Both the position numbers and the translations under genes were made by a program. Shown here piece by piece: positions 37,701-48,950 of a stretch of DNA of 64,000 nucleotides (positions are counted from its first letter, which is position 1; every line of letters begins with the position of its first letter). Origin of the DNA: Diploscapter coronatus (Eukaryota; Nematoda; Chromadorea; Rhabditida; Rhabditidae); contig OZ038422.1 of assembly GCA_964036155.1 (NCBI GenBank), positions 124,001 to 188,000 on the forward strand, read 5' to 3'. The notes beneath the pieces are model-generated. The model had not been told where the DNA came from and made no database searches. It saw only the letters and a list, made by a program, of their open reading frames with translations.

Positions 37701-39312
37701 ATACTGCCGTAATGATAGATACAGATAATCTTTTCGATATTATAAGTTCTGAAACAAACTTATTGTTAAATGAATTTATTTTCAGGACAAGAAATTCGTG
37801 AACATCCAGAAGGAGCGAATCAGCAAGATTCTGAAGGCTGAGAACAAGGAAGAAGAAGACGACGACGACATCAAGGACGAGGAGGATTCTGTAATCACGG
37901 TTGAAGACGTCAAATCGGCAGAGGAGATCGTCGACAGCGTCCGGGAGTTCAGTATCGTTCAGGTGCCGATTCTGAAGAGGTAAATTCGGGCAACTTAGAG
38001 ACTACGAGACACGGAGACATTGAGAAATAGTTTAGAAAAGAGAGTCTATCATCCCCCATACCCTACCCTAACCCTATACTATTACTATTTCGCGCTATAT
38101 CTCGTATCTCGTAGTCTCGTGGCTTCCAAATAGCCGGTAAATTTAAATTCTTTTACTTATAGCTTAGGTTGAATGGGCAATTTTTAATTGATTTTATTGG
38201 TGTGCTTTGGAGAGAAAAGAACTGAGATTAATTTTAAAAATTTTGATATTAGATTCTTTGAAGCATAGATTATAGATGAGAACAGTTCAACGAAATGTTG
38301 AAACGTTCTTCTGTCATGTTAAATTGGTTGAAGCATAATTTGATTTGATTTAACATAATTTATATGCATATGACGCAAAAAACGACTAAATTTATGCGAT
38401 TGACTATCGGATCTGATTGTCTGCAATATGTTAAAAATTCAATGAAATTACAGTAGATGATGAAATTTAAGCATGACATGTTTCAGAACGAAACAAGAAA
38501 AGGAGACTCAGACCCGCGAATTGATCTTCGAAATCAGAGACGATGACGAGACTTCGGAGGAGTCGAGTTCTGAAGAAGAAGATGAAGAGAAAATGATCGA
38601 GAATGCCAAGATCAGACTTGAGAGGGTAAATTTTAGAACATTTAAGACAAGTATTTACTTGAGTTTAAAGGCAATTACTGTATGACGAGCCTCTAGTTAG
38701 GGATAGGGTAGCGAGGTGAGAGTAGGGGGAAGTAGTGTGGCAAGACACCCTCCTCCATAGCTGTTGCCATTATTGACCATTCCAGACCGCCGACGTGATC
38801 CGCATCCTGTTGCGCGTCGTTCTGATGGTCCTGCCGGCCGCGCTGCTCATCTGCTGCTTCAACTCGTGCCGGAACAGAAGAAGGAACTGCAAGTGCAAAT
38901 TCACCCATCTACGAATCGTCCGACCCGATCATGATCAGGAAGAAAGTAAGGGTTCTTGAAATTTCCAGATAAATTTCAGGACCTAGAAAACGTTTTATCA
39001 GATTATGTGAACATTTTATACACATGATAGTAAATTATACGTCAAAAATCATATGGAGTTTGAAAAGTTTGAATCATCTTACAAACGAATAATAAACTTA
39101 TGAGCTTATTTCTTGTTTAACGAGAGCGCAACCGGTTAATTAGCGAACATGAGAAGGATAAAATGGCAAAATTTTCAAAACTTATGAAAGAAACATTGAA
39201 AATTTCAGTCCTGAGCCGCGCGGCAGTGCACGCCAGAATCGCCCACCAGAAGGAGAGCTTCGGAAAACAACAGGAGAAGCACGTCTACGTCAATCCACTT
39301 ATGGAGGCCTAA
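34796..39312 (+). CDS. Single-pass receptor-like protein with TNFR/p75NTR-type CRD
   Basis: Nine firm exons join in phase: 36309-36379, 36460-36537, 36743-36818, 37059-37176, 37327-37439, 37786-37979, 38487-38625, 38786-38945 and 39209-39312 (TAA 39310). A tenth, 34796-34879 (MAFYFLKRLRARAF...), supplies an ATG, the right phase and an AAG|GTAATG donor but is a weak signal peptide, so the start is tentative (378 codons if used). The first firm exons read CETCRVC, then APC, then ENTVCGWC. This gives C-x2-C-x2-C-x9-C-x7-C-x2-C, the pattern and the NTVC signature of TNFR-superfamily cysteine-rich repeats, closest by eye to p75NTR. About 220 residues of Asp/Glu-rich linker follow. Then comes one membrane helix (VVLMVLPAALLICC, about 302-315), a Cys/Arg-rich stop-transfer and a tail of about 60 residues ending HVYVNPLMEA. 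No death domain or TRAF motif is visible. Family assignment is inference; the gene itself is well supported by phase. Confidence 0.72.
35599..35748. mobile_element. MITE family A, copy 4
   Basis: Ends are GTTGATTGGAGAGTAAAGTC and CTCTCTCCAATCAATAACG. It lies in the tentative first intron, or 5' flank, of the receptor-like gene. Confidence 0.75.
36867..36965. repeat. Dispersed repeat, family H copy 2
   Basis: It lies in an intron of the receptor-like gene and is the inverted counterpart of 31948-32045. It contains CGACCTACCCCCTATAGTTT and TTTTCGTTTGACGAAAG. Confidence 0.65.
37453..37603. mobile_element. MITE family A, copy 5
   Basis: It starts about 14 bp after an exon donor of the receptor-like gene. 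Ends are CGCTGATTGGAGAGCAAAGT and TTCTCTCCCAATCAATAA. Confidence 0.75.
37985..38135. repeat. Short hairpin repeat, family E copy 4
   Basis: Left arm GAGACTACGAGACACGGAGA, right arm TCTCGTATCTCGTAGTCTCG. The centre holds direct repeats of CCCTA. It begins just after an exon donor of the receptor-like gene. Confidence 0.55.
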
Positions 39313-39684
39313 ATTTGGATATCGAAACTAAAGAACCTGGAAACAACAGTGATTTAGTATAATATTAATGGGTTTTTATTAATTCAGGTTATCTGGAAAC
39401 TTCATGATATGTATAGCAGTAAGATAGTATTGTTGATGCCCAAACTTGAGAATCAACAATGTAGAAAAATGATTTGCAAGATAGTAAAATATCTTGTGTT
39501 GCAATATTTCCCGTATTATTTGAATTGTCTGAAGAATCTTAGTGCTGACATGTCATATAGTTTTCATATCGCCAAATATTTTTCTAAGTCACTACTTTTC
39601 TCAAATATTTTAAACCTACTACGAGTTTCAAATTGTGATTTTTAATCAAATTCCCTAAACTACTAATTATTGGCATTTTCGTTC

Positions 39685-39690
39685 AATAAA
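39685..39690 (+). terminator. Candidate poly(A) signal of the receptor-like gene
   Basis: An AATAAA lies about 370 bp after the stop codon, followed by T-rich sequence. No other canonical hexamer is nearer downstream. Confidence 0.4.
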
Positions 39691-39811
39691 TCTTTAGTCT
39701 GTTCAAATTCGAAAATGAGGTCATTCGAAAGGTTAGTAATAACTGAAAATACCAAAATTTGATATCCGACGGAGAAAATGATCTACACAAAGAAACTGCT
39801 CGAATTTTATT

Positions 39812-41150
39812 TGAGCAATCTGGACTGGGATTCAAGTGCAATTTACAATTATAAATTCAGTTTACATTACATTTTGAACATTCTAAACGTTATTTTATTG
39901 TAATGACTACGTAATTTTCAAGCTACTAATAAACCCGATATTTTGAAAGTGAAATCAATCGAAAGAGAACCTGATACTTCAATTAGCTTATCAAGAATGT
40001 AATGTGGAGAATTAACAGAATAGCTATTTTGAGTTTATTCTCCAAACATCATGATAGAATTCATGAACCATATAAGGAATTTCTTATCCCAAACATGAAT
40101 AAATTAAACGATCAAGTCCTAGCTTTGAATAAAACAATAATATTGTCTCCCCAGTCAAGTGAAATATAATGATTATCAGCATTCCATAAAGAAGATGCAG
40201 CATTTCCGACAATGCAATGCCAATATTTTCCATGCATATCATCAAATGTATCACTTATGTATCTTGCAATCTTAAGTCTATCACTATATCTGAAATAAAT
40301 AGCTTATAAAAGGAGTATGCATCAACATGCTGATTAATTGCATTATATCAGAACTAGATAGAAAGTACTTACAATTCTATGGCAGTTTTTGCACATATAA
40401 TCGCGTCCTGTCGCATCTTCGGGGACATTTCATCTTTTCTGATCGTAATTTTGTTATCTCCCATTATCGATAATTTTTGTATCTCACACAGTAAACCTGA
40501 AAGCACAAATTAAAAGAGTAAAACTAATTTGGAATCACGAAAATTGAACAGTGACAATATTGGAAAGTCATGATACGATTTTAGAACTAGTGGAGATAAA
40601 GAGTATTTAAAAGTTGATCAGAATGCAGTATGCTTCGAAATGTTGTATCAATCAGGAATAGCTTTCTTCAAAGTTATTGTAAAAGAAGAAATTTTGTAAC
40701 GAGTTTGCTTTCATAAGCTAGGAGACTATTTTTCGATATTGCCAAGAAATTCTATGTTCATAAGTATGAGTAAAACGAATAAAACAAAAATACAATAGAA
40801 AGACAACTAAATGCTCAAGCTGATAATTGTCTAATGCTTGACATTTGCAGAGTCATTTGTATAAGGATACTAACGTTAGGTAGAGAAAGCAATTGATTGC
40901 GTTTTAGTGAAATGCGTTCTTCGAGTGTAGATCGTTATCCACCAAAGTTTTTGGTGGATAAAAATCGCCCTCCTTTTTGAATCAGGATAGAAAAATATGG
41001 TAAAACAATGCGTACTAGCAATTGACAAAAATCTCGAAGGGAAAGTTAGGACTTTACATTTATATGATTCTATCATATAGCGTTTCTCAGAATTTATTGA
41101 TGGAATCACTTACCCCCTGCATTTCTCACCTGAATGTTCGTCAGCCTAGG
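39812..41150. repeat. Dynein light chain duplication unit, copy 1
   Basis: This about 1.3-kb block is repeated in the same orientation at about 42290-43445 and inverted at about 43990-47165 (the latter carrying a 2-kb insertion). Similarity covers the gene, its intron, about 600 bp upstream and about 300 bp downstream. Confidence 0.75.
40112..40464 (-). CDS. LC8-type dynein light chain, copy 1
   Basis: Two exons (40373-40464 and 40112-40289, stop TGA 40114) give 89 codons, the size of LC8. The C-terminal half has the LC8 core: KIARYISDTFDDMHG, WHCIVGN, NHYISL and IIVLFK, aligning with the beta-strands that form the target-binding groove. The N-terminal half MGDNKITIRKDEMS fits the usual first strand. 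LC8 proteins are dimeric hubs in cytoplasmic dynein and many other complexes. This copy has lost several usually invariant residues (for example the Gly-Ser-Tyr after the IVG motif is replaced by Ala-Ala-Ser-Ser), so it may be a specialised paralogue. An acceptor at 40497, 33 nt before the ATG, marks the 5' end of the start exon. One of three copies. Confidence 0.85.
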
Positions 41151-41195
41151 TAATATGTTGGTCTAACTCGATAACATGTGAAAAGGAAACAGAAA

Positions 41196-41338
41196 TCTAT
41201 GATTGATTGGAGAGAATGTCGTTATCCAAAAATTGCACTATTCGTCTCGTTTCTCTTCTACGCGACTCACTATTTCGCGTCTAAATTCGATTTCTAATTG
41301 CTGTAAGACTATTGAGTTTCTCTCCAATTAACGATACA
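41196..41338. mobile_element. MITE family A, copy 6
   Basis: It lies between dynein light chain copies 1 and 2. Ends are TTGATTGGAGAGAATGTCGT and TTTCTCTCCAATTAACGA. Confidence 0.75.
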
Positions 41339-42580
41339 TAAATTCTAAAACAACGAGACAATTTACGAATAGTCATGTTTAATTTTTATTACGGACTCAC
41401 TAATTTTACTCAAATTCCAGCAAAAGTAATTCGTAAATCTTTCCTTAATATTAGACAGGATGGATAATCGAATAGTAAAACTCATTATTATTGACGGAAA
41501 TAATCGGTCTGTAAAATGAATCACTTAAGATGCTTTGACCAGTCCAGTGTCATTTTTTTAATTGAATAGAACTTTCCATCTGATCATTACTTTTTAAATT
41601 TTTTTCCGAAAATATTCTAAAAAATTATACTCTCTACAATTTCATCAAAGCAGATTTTATTAAAAATTATTATAGCTTGAGATGAAAATGGTTAGTGAGT
41701 AGATTGTGTTTGACTGCTTCAAGCTTGGCGGTAGTCAGACGAAAATGAACTGGTAGATTGGAATATCACACTAATTTATTAATCTCAAAATTGGGTAATT
41801 AAACCATAAAACGAAACACCCAAAAAGCATAAATAAAAAGTAAAACCGGAGAGATTTGCAGATTCAGGCTGAGCGATAAATGATCCAGCCTGCTGCCTGA
41901 GAACAAATGGATAAAAGACAAGAGAGCTCATGAATATTAGAGAAATAGAATAAAAGAAACAATTCTCTCTTGTCTGAAGGAATCCAAAACATTAATTCCC
42001 TGAAAAATCACATAAAATAAGTGAAACGGGCCACTATTTGCGACAATGGTCAATCAAAATGTTAGTCTTTTGAACTGATATGATCTTAATTGCATCAAGA
42101 AATAACAGGGTATCGCAGATGGACAAAACAAGCAATCCTCAGAAAACTTTACTTTTCATTTGAAATCTGAAAATTCCAAGACATGACTAAATAGAATACG
42201 GAAAAGAACGATATTGTTTTATATCTATAAATGACTTTCCAATTGAAAATTTATGCTCGTAATATGGAATGGTTCAGAATGAATTGATAATGAATCGATT
42301 GAGTAATCTGGATTGGGATTCAAGTGTAATTTACATTATATTTTGAATATTCTAAACGTTATTTTATTACAATGACTACGTAATTTCTAAGCTAATAATA
42401 AAATCGACATTTTGAAAGTGAAATCAATCGAGAGCGAATTTGACATTTTAATTAGCTTATCAAGAATGTGGTGTGGAGAATTAACAGAGTAGTGTATCTT
42501 TAGGTTGTTCTCAAATGATATAGTAAATTTCATGAACCATATAAAAAAAAACTTATCTCAAACATGGGTAAATCAAACGA

Positions 42581-42946
42581 TCAAGTCGAAGGAGAGTTAG
42601 AGGCTTTGAATAAAATAATCTTATTGTCCCCCCATTTAAGTTTAATACAACAATTAGAGCTGTACGTTACATTATTTCCAAAATTTCCGACAATGCACTG
42701 CCAATATTTTCCATGCATATCGTCGAATGTCTCTTTTATATATCTTGCAATGTCATCATAATCGCTATATCTGAAATAAATAGATTATAAAAAGAGTAAA
42801 TATCACACATATTGATTAATTGCATGACATCAGAACTAGATAGAAAGTACTTACAATCCTATGGCAGTTGTTACACATATAATCGCATCCTGCCGCATCC
42901 TCGGGGACATTTTGTCTGTTATGATTGTAATTTTGTTATCTCCCAT
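42581..42946 (-). CDS. LC8-type dynein light chain, copy 2
   Basis: Exons 42855-42946 and 42581-42770 (stop TGA 42583) give 93 codons with the same intron position and phase as copy 1. Conserved pieces: MGDNKITIITDKMSPRMRQD, YIKETFDDMHGKYWQCIVGN and NKIILFKAS. The segment after IVGN has diverged (NVTYSSNCCIKLKWGD), replacing the usual His and acidic positions. It ends a few residues later than copy 1. The frame is intact, which suggests either function or recent duplication. It lies in the left arm of the palindrome and is transcribed away from its centre. Confidence 0.83.
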
Positions 42947-43480
42947 TATCACCAATTTTTGTATCTCACACAGTAAGTCTGAAAGCACAAATTAAAAGAG
43001 TAAAATAGTACAGAATCACGAAAATTGAACAATGACAATATTGGAAAGTCATGATACATTATACGATTTTAGGAACCAAAGAAGATAAAGAGTATTTACA
43101 AGTTGATCAGAATGCAGTATGCTTCGAAATGTTGTATCAATCAGGAATAGCTTTCTTCAGAGTTATTGTAAAAGAAGAAATTTTGTAGCGAGTTTGCTTT
43201 CATAAGCTAGGAGCCTGTTTTTTTCGATTTTGCCGGAAAATTCTATGTTCGTAAGCATGGATAAAACGAATAACGTAAAAATGCAATAGAAAGACAAAAC
43301 TAAATGTTCAAACTGACAATTTTCCAATGCTGACATTTGCAGAATCATATACGAAAAGGATACTAACATTCGGAAGAGAAGGCCATTGATTGCGTTTTTA
43401 GTGCTATGCCTTCTCCCGACGTTTTCTGATATGCGTAATATTAACAAGCCTGAAGAAGACTAGACAATGGTTCGATAGAT

Positions 43481-43943
43481 AAACATTATTTCTTTCTAAA
43501 TTTGTTTTCGGTTCAAAATCGGTACCCACTTACTCAACTCGACGAGCTCTATCGATTGTATATATGTTTAATAGTCTAAGATGCACAGGTACCGAGATAA
43601 ACTTTTCAGTACGCAAGTTACGTACACATTTAATCACAGTACGTGGCGCAAAACGGATTGCACCATTAAATTTCCCATGCCCGATAACCCTAACACATTA
43701 AGTTTCCGCTCTCTAGGATGACTTCTAATTTCGTTCCGCCCCCTCTGGCCAATACCTGATTCTTACAGAGAGCCTCTCTTATATCAGAACATTCTGATGT
43801 AGAAACTTAAATGCGCGTGATTTATTCAATGTTGCTCTCCCATTGTGATTAGTCACTTTTCTCTAAATTCTTTAGATATTTTGTGATATTTGAAAGGCAG
43901 AACTGATAATTTTATCACTCCATTCAATTAAAAGCAATTTAAA
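43481..43943. promoter_or_regulatory. Palindrome spacer between divergent light chain genes
   Basis: This single-copy segment lies between the two arms. Copies 2 and 3 read away from it on opposite strands, each about 0.5 kb distant, so it may hold a shared promoter. It contains two short motifs rich in TACGT and a CCGCCCCCTC stretch. There is no open frame of note. Confidence 0.35.
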
Positions 43944-44481
43944 TCTATGACGAACCATTGTCTAGTCTTCTTCAGGCTTGCTAATATTACGAAGTATTAT
44001 CGGAAAACGTTTCGAAAATGCACATCTAGAAACTCAATCTATCGCTTTCTCTTCCTAATGCTAGTATCCTCTCTATATATTCTGCAAATGTCAATTATTG
44101 AAAAATTGTCAGTTTGAATATTTAGTTTTGTCTTTCTATTGTATTTTTGCTTTATTCCACTTTTACATTATTCATTTATCCATACTTATGAATATGGAAT
44201 TTTTCGGCAGTATCGAGAAACAGGCTCCTAGCTTATGAAAGTAAACTCACTATAACATTTATTTTTTACAATAACCCTGAAGAAAGCTATTCCTGATTTA
44301 TACAACATTTCGGGGCATACTGTATTCTGATCAACTTGTAAATACTCTTTATCTTCTCTGGTTCCTAAACCGTATCATGACTTTTCAATATTAAATCGTT
44401 GTTCAATTTTTGTGATTCCGAATGTCTTACTTTTAATTTATGCTTTCAGGTTTATTGTATGAGATAGAAAAATTAGTGATA

Positions 44482-46872
44482 ATGGGAGATAACAAAATTA
44501 CAATCAGAACAGATAAAATGTCCCCGAAGATGCGGCAGGACGCGATTATATGACACGTTCTTCGTAAAAATCGAGTTTTTTATAGAGGGGGGTGGTACCC
44601 AAAGAGTTGACCCTTAATATTCGAGCTGATATTTTATCCCTGAAGGTTTTCGACTACGCTGATGACGAATATGATGGTTAAAACCCGATCCGACCACTTG
44701 TTCCGCCTGTTCCGGAAGGTCCGCATATGGTAGTTTCGAAAAATTCTATTCTCGTTATTCGACATGGGAAAAATTAAAATTTGGTATCAAAATGCTCGTA
44801 GAGACCAGCTGAGCACGATTCTGAACAGATCTCGTCGAAATGACACCGAATAAGGAAGTTATGATGAACATAGTGAAACATATGGAAAATGTCATATCGA
44901 TTTTTCGTTTCTTTTAATTTTTACTTTTTTAAAAGCCTCAGGTTCCGTGAGTTATTTATACTGGGAAGTAGCTCAGGTCTTCTAGTTTCTGGAACACTTG
45001 ACCGTTTTCCTATAGACTGCCCGCTAGCGAAGAAATGTCACTTTTTCGAAGAGTTGTCATGACTCTTTTTTGGCTAATTTTGCTTTAAAAATTCATAACT
45101 TTCATGATTCTAAACTAAATTTTATAATTACTTTTTTATTTGACAGATACTTATCTCCAGTTTATCAAATACTAAAAGGAAAATTTTTTGAATACTAATT
45201 TCTGCAGAAATGTGCACTTTTTTGCGTATCGATTGCGTACTTTTAGACTCGTACTGCGTTTACGCGTAAACGACATTGGAAAAATCCGCCCTTCCAGTAT
45301 GTTGCGTAGATGGGCATGGTGAACAAATTTATTCCAGGATCGACCTCAGATTCATTATCGTCTCGACTACAGAATTTTTTGAAGTTCAATAACCAATTAT
45401 TGCAAAGTGCCTTTAGGGCAGTAAATTTCAAAAAGTAATAGCTTTCTGTATTTCACACTAAATTTCATGATTATTTTTTTATTTTGTAGATCTTGAGTAG
45501 GAGAATAAATTCTAAGTATAAAGAAAATTTTTAGAAATTAATTTTGGCGGGAGAAATTAGCCTAAGTTACCCTATATACCCGTACTGTGTTTACAAGGAT
45601 AATGGGAGTTAAAGTCGGAGTTTTCCATGAAATCTTGTAGAGCTCTTCAAGTTGATCAACTTTGTTCCAGAACTTATTCTAGAATGTGCATACACAGAGA
45701 GATATGAATTTTTGAAATTTACTGCCCTAAAGGCACTTTGCAATAATTGATCGTTGAACTTCAAAAAATTCTGGAACTCATAAGAATGTGAATCCGAGGT
45801 CGATTTTGGAATAAAGTTGTTCACCATATCCATCTACGCAACATACTGGAAGGACGAATTTTTCCAACGTCATTTACGCGTAAACACAGTACATGATAAA
45901 AAGTACGCAATCAAGACGCGAAAAGTGCATATTTCTGCAAAAATCGGTATTCAAAAAAAATTCTTATTTTATTGCCTAATAATCTATGGATTAAATGCTA
46001 TTCAATAAAAAAGAATTATAAAATTTAGTTGAGAATCGTGGAAGTTATGAATTTTTAAAGTCAAATTAGCCAAAAATGAGTCATGATAACTCTTCGAAGA
46101 AGTGACATTTCTTCGCTAGCGGGCAGTCTATAGGAAAACGGTCAAGTGTTCCAGAAACTAGAAGACTTGGTCTACTTTCCAGTATAAATAACTCACGGAA
46201 TCCGGCACTTTAAAAAAAATTAAAAATTAACAAACGCGAAAAATCGATATGACATTTTTCATATGTTTCACTATGTTCATCATAACTTCCTTATTCGGTG
46301 TCATTTCGACGAGATCTTTTCAGAATCGTGCTCAGCTGGTCTCTACGAGCATTTTAATACCAAAGTTGAATTTTTCCCATGCAGAATAACGAAAATAGAA
46401 TTTTCCGAAACTACCGTATGCGGACCTTCCGGAACAGGCGGAACAAGTGATCGGATCGGATTTTAACCGTCATATTCGTCATCAGCGTAGTCGAAAACCC
46501 CCAGGAACAAAGTATTAGCTCGAATATTGAGGGTCGACTTCTTGGGTACCATCCCATACTCGATTCTTACGAAGAACGTGTCATATGTGTAACAACTGCC
46601 ATAGGATTGTAAGTACTTTCTATCTAGTTCTGATATAATGCAATTAATCAACATGCTGATATTTACTCTTTTCATAAGCTATTTATTTCAGATATAGTAA
46701 TAATCTTAACATTGCAAAATACATAAAAGAAACATTCGAAGATATGCATAGAGGATATTGGAATTGCATTGTCGGAAATGCTGGATCTCAAGTACGGCAT
46801 GCTGATAATCATTTTATTTCACTTGGCTGGGGGAACAATAAGATTGTTTTATTCAAAAGTCCTGAGACTTGA
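44482..46872 (+). pseudogene. LC8-type dynein light chain, copy 3, split by an insertion
   Basis: Exon 1 starts at ATG 44482 and matches copies 1 and 2 up to 44551. It is then interrupted by the 44552-46582 element and resumes at 46583-46608 with the same donor. Exon 2 is 46692-46872 (TGA 46870). Both halves of exon 1 and all of exon 2 (IAKYIKETFEDMHRGYWNCI, HFISLGWG, NKIVLFKS) stay open apart from the insertion, so the break is recent or the element is the only damage. With the insertion in place the frame soon meets a stop, so it is annotated as a disrupted gene. It is the right-arm counterpart of copy 2. Confidence 0.82.
44552..46582. mobile_element. 2.03-kb foldback element with about 0.9-kb arms
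   Basis: The outer ends are GACACGTTCTTCG and, inverted, CGAAGAACGTGTC, flanked by the 4-bp duplication ATAT (44548-44551 and 46583-46586). Removing the element plus one ATAT restores the reading seen in copies 1 and 2. The element is a long hairpin almost throughout: CCGAATAAGGAAGTTATGAT at about 44847 is matched by ATCATAACTTCCTTATTCGG near 46279, and GTTTACGCGTAAACGAC at about 45258 by the inverse near 45870. The centre is near 45570. No transposase frame is present; the longest frames are mirror images of about 70 codons. It is therefore a non-autonomous foldback or long-TIR transposon. Confidence 0.88.
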
Positions 46873-48278
46873 TTGTTTGATTTATCCGTGTTTGGGGTAA
46901 AAAATGTATATGGTTCTTGAATTTTGCCATTTTTGAGAATAATCTAAAGATGCACTATTCTGTTAACTCCCCACATCATGTTCTTGATAAGCTAATTAAA
47001 ATGTCAGATTCGCTCTCGATTGGTTTCACTTTCAAAATATCGGGTTTATTAGTAGCTTGGAAATTGCGTAGCCATTAAAATAACGTTTAGAATATTCAAA
47101 ATGTAATATAAACTGAATTTATAATTGTAAATTGCACTTGAATCCCAGTCCAGATTGTTCAATCGATTCCTTATTAATTCATATTCTGAACCATTCCATA
47201 TTACGAGTATCAGTTTTCAATTAAAGTCATTTAGAAACGTAAAATAATATTGTTGTCTTTTCCGTATTCTATTTAGTCATGTCTTGGAATTTTCCGATGT
47301 TTTCTGAGGATTGCTTGTTTTGTTGTCCATCTGCTATATCTTGTTATTACTTGATGCAATTAATATCATATCAGCTAAAAAGACTAACATTTTGATTGGT
47401 CATTGCAAATAACGACCCATTTCGCCTATTTTATAATTTTCAGAAAATCAATGCTTTGGATTTCTCCAGATAAGAGAGAAGTTTCTTTTATTCTATTTCT
47501 CAAATTCATGAGCTCTCTTGTCTGTTATCCATTTGTGCTCAAACGGCAGGCCGGATCATTTATCGTTCAGCCTGAATCTGCAAATCTCCGGCTTTACTTT
47601 TTATTTATGATTTTGCATTTTGTTTTATGGTTTAATTACCCAAGTTTGAGATAAATAAATTGGTATTCCATTGTCAATCTATACAACTGCCTGATTTCCG
47701 CCACACTTAGTCTATCACATACACACAATCTACCTGCAAAATATCTTCAAAATCACCCCCTTGGTGGTACAAATCGTCTCCGACCCTCCTTCTCACCTTT
47801 CCATGCGATCCACTTTCATTTCTTTTTTTTCGCATTCTTAAGGACGATTATCGATAATTAATCGAGTAATTCCTATCAATATCGATAGAGTGAAATAATT
47901 GCCGAGTAATTATTACAAAAATACTCCGTTAAATTCGATAAAAGAGCACGAAAAAACGAAAGAAAATAAAAAAGAATCGTCAAATGAACTAATGTCGTCA
48001 GTGCGCATACGGGGCTCATGGAGGGAGAGAAAGGAAGACGCTCCCCTTTTATCTCAAGTAGTCAGTCATTCACAATATCAAGACACAGAATTATGGGAAA
48101 AATCGAAAACTACATGCATACACACACCCATTGTAAACGTGGAAAGCGTCTCAAGTTTTTCTTCACGATTGATTTGTCAACCGTAATTCAATATGTTTTA
48201 TCTACAGTAAATTTGATTTATTTCTTCTTCATTTTCTATTAAAGTTTACAAATAAAATATTCGAGCATGTAAAAATTT

Positions 48279-48617
48279 GTGAGATGTCCTGTCTTGAATG
48301 ATTTCAGTACTATTCCAGATAGTTTCCTGAACCCATTCTTAATCGTTGATGGGGAACTTTTGACTTCTAACAAAAGATTGGACAGCAATGTATTGGGTTA
48401 CGCAATGGTCTTCTCTGTACAAAGACAGGACTCATTTTTTAGGGTTGAAAATAGGCGGCCAGAAATGTGCGACTGGCTCGTTCTCTATACAATCGAACAA
48501 TCAAGCAATCATTCTTTCCAAATAGAACCATTTCTGGCGCTTACTCATTTCTATAAGACTAGATATTGTTTGCTTTTATTAGTTTTTTTTTTAAATATGA
48601 TTTGGGAAATTGCTTGA
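48279..48617 (+). other. Unassigned 112-codon open frame
   Basis: A continuous frame from ATG to TGA in AT-rich DNA, longer than most chance frames here. It reads with normal-looking composition (MRCPVLNDFSTIPDSFLNPF...) and ends in a hydrophobic stretch. There is no recognised motif, no splice context and no repeat match. It may be chance or an orphan gene. Confidence 0.2.
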
Positions 48618-48825
48618 TCAAAGATAAGATTTAGAAAATAGTTGTGTTCTGCGCAATTTGAGCAAATATCTCATATCTGATATATCGTAATTCTTACGTC
48701 TCCTGTATAGTTCATAAGGAATGAACACTACCAGTTTGTAAAATTTACCAAACATTTTCCTGTCCCTATAGTCCCCAAATCTAGACCATTGAATTCTACA
48801 AATTGGTGGAGCAGCATTGGAAGTC

Positions 48826-48950
48826 GCATGACATCACGCATCACCTCACGACATGTATAATAATGTGAGAAAAGAAAGCCTATCGCCCAATACCCCTACC
48901 CTATTTCGTATATCATGAAGATCGTGCGCGTGTCATGCGATTTCCAGATA
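48826..48950. repeat. Short hairpin repeat, family E copy 5
   Basis: Left arm GGAAGTCGCATGACATCACG, right arm GTGTCATGCGATTTCC. The CCCTACCCTATTTCG interior matches the other family E copies. Confidence 0.55.

Larger units (their letters stand above)
41759..47672. repeat. Large palindrome carrying light chain copies 2 and 3
   Basis: Left arm about 41759-43480 is matched in reverse complement by about 43944-47672. Boundary words: ATTTATTAATCTC at the left end against GAGATAAATAAAT at the right, and TAGACAATGGTTCG against CGAACCATTGTCTA at the centre. The right arm is about 2 kb longer because it carries the 44552-46582 element. Without it the arms are about 1.7 kb each. The spacer is about 460 bp. 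Divergence is visible (substitutions every 10-20 bases), so the palindrome is not from the last few generations. Confidence 0.8.

Noticed and set aside
43163..43447. 94-codon minus-strand frame upstream of light chain copy 2
   Set aside because: The homologous regions of copies 1 and 3 have no matching open frame, so it is probably untranslated flank.
44552..46582. Transposase gene inside the foldback element
   Set aside because: All frames are short and appear as mirror images in the two arms. No catalytic motif is visible.
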